NCBI GenBank assembly: GCA_045837725.1
Contig: JBEWZL010000294.1
Location: 1 to 64,000 of the forward strand
Length of the DNA stretch: 64,000 bases
Source of the DNA: Vermamoeba vermiformis
Lineage: Eukaryota; Tubulinea; Echinamoebida
Direction of reading: 5' to 3'
Position numbers and translations under genes: made by a program
Shown: positions 60,944 to 64,000 of the stretch, in pieces
How positions within the stretch are numbered: position 1 is the first letter of the stretch
Layout: each line of letters opens with the position of its first letter
Notes under the pieces: generated by a model
What the model was told of the DNA's origin: nothing
Databases searched by the model: none
What the model saw: the letters and a program-made list of their open reading frames with translations, nothing else

Positions 60944-61575
60944 GTCTTCATTGGCCCTTTCAACTTTCATTTAATAAAGACTGTATTTACATTACGATCA
61001 TGCAATCAGTAAGTAGAAGCAACATCACGGTCCTTTTTGAAGGCTACACGAGGCCTTGATAACATTCAGTCCTTAGGTCTCGTACAAGGTTTGAATGAAC
61101 TCTGAGCGGACAATGCTTTGGGTTACGAATAACCTGTTATTTTATCAAATTTAGTTCTTCGGTGTTCTGCAATTCGAAGGCTAAAAATGGTAAGTGTAAC
61201 GGATAGAAAACTTGCTTGATACGCGGGAAAAGTTCGGCTCGCCTGATCTAAAGTTGCTTTTGTGCTGCGCCGCTTATTAGATTAATGATACACTTTATAC
61301 TAGTATAAAGTATAGTACAACAGTAATGTAACAAAGGCGGAGGTCGGTCCGAAAAAGATCCAGTTTATTGCAATTCCTACCGAACTGAAATCAGCTCTTT
61401 GATCAAGATTGTCATGATCTTCTCGGCTAGGTATATTTCGGAATGGTTCTTAAAATAGCAAACTCCCAGTGGTCATACCGAACTTTCCGACAACTTTTCC
61501 GTCCGTGTCAAACAAAATGTCATCAAGTTTTTATCAACATAATAATTTGCAATATCAACACTACTCAACACCATA
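60944..61575. other. Gene-free stretch
   Basis: A 632-bp spacer with a poly(A) signal near its start and the promoter of the ML gene at its end. Near 61285-61320 lies an imperfect TATACTAGTATA palindrome with TATAAAGTATA flanks. No ORF is supported. Confidence 0.4.
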
Positions 61576-62315
61576 ATGCGTGCTGCTATTATTGTTCTCT
61601 TCGTAGCCTTCTTGGCTTACGTTTCTGCAGACTTCACTAACTGCTCTCCCCCTAACTCGCCTGTCACCTTCAAGACAATTAGCTTGACTCCTGATCCTCC
61701 TAAGATCGGTCAAACTGCTCAAGTCAACGTCACTGGTACTGTTTGTAAGTATTTGCACGATTAAACAGATTTTTTTTTAGATCGGATGTCAAAAATACGA
61801 ATAATTTTCTAAATTACAAAATCAATAAATTGAATGCTAATTTTGTTTATAGCATCTCCTATCAAGGGTGGAACCATTTACTTCACTATCCAATACCAAA
61901 TTAATGGTCAATGGCAAAATCTGCCCGGTTTCCAATTTGATTTCTGCTCCGTCGTGAGCTGCCCCTTCCCTGCCGGTCCTTTCACCCAATCCAAGGCCGT
62001 CCCTGTTCCCGCCTTTACTCCTAAGGTACGTTGTCTTGTCCATTTTTTTTTCGGCGCGGATCTTGCCATCATTTTTATTTATCCTGTTTGCCTCTTAATT
62101 ATTAGGAGATTGTTGTACCTCTTCCTTGGTTAATAGCATGCCGCAGAAAATTCTATTAAAAATCACAAAGAGACGTTCCTATCTTTGAGACGGATGTGTT
62201 CGAAACCGGAACTAACGATTTTTCGTAATAGGGCAAGTACCAAGGCAAGCTCCTCGGTGTTGACACCAACCAAAACCCTATTGTATGCTTCCAATTCCAA
62301 TACGATTTGGAATAA
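61576..62315 (+). CDS. ML-domain (MD-2/NPC2-type) lipid-binding protein
   Basis: Three exons, 61576-61744, 61853-62025 and 62232-62315, give 141 residues. The signal peptide is MRAAIIVLFVAFLAYVSA. The mature protein starts with FTNCSP, then SLTPDPPKIGQTAQVNVTG, FDFCSVVSCPFPAG and PIVCFQFQYDLE, the Cys and strand pattern of the ML family, closest in style to the fungal and amoebal phosphatidylglycerol/phosphatidylinositol transfer proteins. It should carry a lipid or sterol in lysosomes or outside the cell. Both introns contain GATC motifs (ATCGGATG, GCGGATCT). Confidence 0.92.
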
Positions 62316-62647
62316 ACTAAAGCTCCTCCAATAGAGTAAAGCTAGCTTAATAATACACGTGCACTTTTTGATCGCTTTATCATCAGTACTTATTATTGGT
62401 CATACTTAACAACACCAGATCAAATATAAGCCACAGGAATCAATTTTATTTGAGCTAAAAATTGATTGTTCGGAAAGTGTAACGGGATGTGGTTCGAAGC
62501 CATTTTAATGAGGAACATAATCATCTATATAGCGTGCGTATAAAGTAGTATCATATTCAAAGGTTAAGGTGTTTATTTTAAAGAAATTTATATATCGAAG
62601 TATTTACACTGACGGATCTACTATCAGTTTCCTATTAACAGCTTCAT
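62316..62647. other. Convergent spacer
   Basis: These 332 bp lie between two 3' ends. The spacer is AT-rich with no ORF. Confidence 0.35.
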
Positions 62648-64000
62648 CTAGTGCGAGACCTTGTTCAAGAATGCAGCAGCGAATGATTGCACGAAGCGAG
62701 GCAAGATGTTAATTAAGAACGGCGAGACTGCGTTGGAAGGGTGATCGGCAATGACGACCTTAATGTTGTGCATTAGGCCATTGAAACCCATCTCGGCGAC
62801 TGTCTCCGCGGTAACGACATTGCCTATAGTAAGGATGATTATTAGGAGAGCATTTTCGGCGAAATAATGAGGATTAAACAGATCTGCTCGCAACAGCGCC
62901 AATTTTGTTTGGAATATTCTCGGTAATATCTACGTAAATCAAGTACATAATAACAACGACGTACCGTATTTAAATAAGGCAGATTTCTCGTTGCCAGCAA
63001 GGCGAGCAAACTCGGATTCAGTGGGACCAGGAGCCAACAGACTTACATGGACGCCAGTACCCATGCACTCGCTAATATTTACCATATTAGTACATCAAAT
63101 GACGCGCTATCGAGAGCGGAACAGTTTTAAAGCGATGGATACTGCTTTCGACTGCCGATCTGAAAAGTACTTACTGCCAGAGTGCTTCAGAGAAAGAAAG
63201 AACGTATGCCTTAGTAGCGTAGTAGCTAGCCATGCCAGGTCCTATCGATTATACTCATTAAATAACGTTCTGCATGCAGATCCAGCTCGTTACAAACCTG
63301 GGAAATAGCCAGCAGTGCTTCCAATGTTCAAAATACCGCCAGATTTCTTCTCCAACATGGCGGGCAAGAACAATGAGGTCAATTGAGTCAATGAAGTCAC
63401 GTTTAAGGTGCACATATCGGCTTGTGTTTTTTGATCGGTCTCTGAAAACAAATCCGCTTAGAAATCACTTCATCATCGCTTTATGTAATATTAATTACCT
63501 GCAATCTTCTTAGAAGCGCCAGATCCGGCTATAAAATAGAAAACAACGCATTAGATAAAGAATAAAATTTAAGGTGCTGGATCTCGTACCATTATTAACT
63601 AAAACATCGATATGGTAACCGCGTTTAGTGACTTCTTCGAAGAGTGTTTGAGCAGAAGCGGTATTGGAGAGATCGGCAGCGATGTAATCGACCTTCTTGT
63701 TGAATCCAGGCACGGCCTTCTTCATCTTGTCCGCAGCCTCGCGCAACTTGTCTTCAGAACGGGAAACGAGCAGCAAATTATATCCGTGTTGAGCGAAGAC
63801 CTTGGCAAGTGCAAGACCTATAATGTTATGTATTTAGCCTTCGGAAATCATTTCAAAAAAATTAACAATTTTGGATTTGATTTTGCAAACGCATAAAACG
63901 GATTAATTATCGGTCAATAATATCCGATTTTGTTTACCTATGCCGGTTGATGCCCCAGTAATCAATGCGGTTTGATCCGTGGTTACTTTGAAGTCCTTTT
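62648..64000 (-). CDS. Short-chain dehydrogenase, DltE/HSD17B12-like, 5' end outside window
   Basis: Seven exons are visible: 63938 to the window edge, 63590-63817, 63499-63528, 63298-63441, 63175-63241, 62965-63071, 62648-62823. ALITGASTGIGLALAKV spans the first junction and is the cofactor loop. NNAGSG is built across another junction. NIGSTAGY gives the Ser, and YYATKAY gives Tyr and Lys. HVSLLAPGPTESEF is the typical end of the COG0300 group, which includes 3-ketoacyl-CoA reductases. The start and first residues lie beyond the window. The substrate cannot be told. It is a different SDR group from the one at 12254. Confidence 0.92.

Noticed and set aside
61285-61320. TATACTAGTATA palindrome as a possible regulatory site
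   Set aside because: Simple AT-rich inverted repeat seen once; no reason to assign a role.

Overview
This is eukaryotic nuclear DNA, most likely from a free-living, intron-rich protist with a compact genome. About 27 host genes sit in 57 kb and are cut by roughly 130 short introns as I modelled them (about 45 to 310 nt, almost all GT-AG, AT-rich, often with TATTAAT or CTAAC-like branch sequences). All three standard stop codons are used. The gene mix would suit an amoeboid or amoeboflagellate lineage: secreted GPI-like proteins, SPRY/F-box proteins, an LSD1-type zinc finger, a DyP peroxidase, an ML lipid-binding protein, GH16, and a 7TM receptor with a PA-like ectodomain. I cannot place the species. 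All exon coordinates are hand-modelled from splice signals and reading phase; single ends could be off by a few bases.

Layout. 1-6657: a young Ty3/Gypsy LTR retrotransposon on the minus strand that looks whole. Its left LTR lacks 7 bases at the window edge. 6658-15672: an uncertain small ORF, a secreted GPI-like protein (+), a DyP peroxidase fused to a selenoprotein-W-like domain (-), an SDR (-) and a PH/LSD1-zinc-finger protein (-). 15991-29205, all plus: a tail-anchored protein, an F-box/SPRY tail-anchored protein, a small secreted protein, an SGNH hydrolase, a GPI-like secreted protein, a 66-residue ORF and a PA-like 7TM receptor. 29350-36520, all minus: NCA2, leukotriene-A4-hydrolase-type M1 aminopeptidase and an F-box protein. 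The F-box gene diverges from molybdenum cofactor sulfurase (36640-40277, +). 40405-44064, minus: a zinc-finger protein of unknown role and a secreted SH3b/M23-like protein. 44658-62315, mostly plus: two related type I membrane proteins, two related nuclear-type acidic/basic proteins, a NYN/C2H2 gene whose frame is disrupted, a tandem GH16 protein, spermidine synthase and an ML-domain protein. 62648 to the end: a second SDR (-), running off the window.

The host genes do not form an obvious operon or pathway. They are a normal mix of housekeeping, secreted and signalling genes. What stands out lies in the introns. A perfect 12-bp palindrome, TGACACGTGTCA, occurs six times in the window, every time inside an intron of a different gene, and in three cases GATC lies exactly 5 or 6 bp before it. 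A second, commoner motif of the RGATCY type (GGATCC, GGATCT, AGATCT, AGATCC) recurs in introns and is denser in the first introns of several genes. This recalls the intron-mediated-enhancement motif known from plants. Together they suggest an intronic transcription-control code, which I regard as the most promising undescribed feature here.

Other notable points are the DyP-Rdx fusion, a GH16 protein whose second catalytic module has lost its acidic residues, a secreted M23-like protein without metal ligands, and a possible splice link between the tail-anchored gene and the F-box/SPRY gene.
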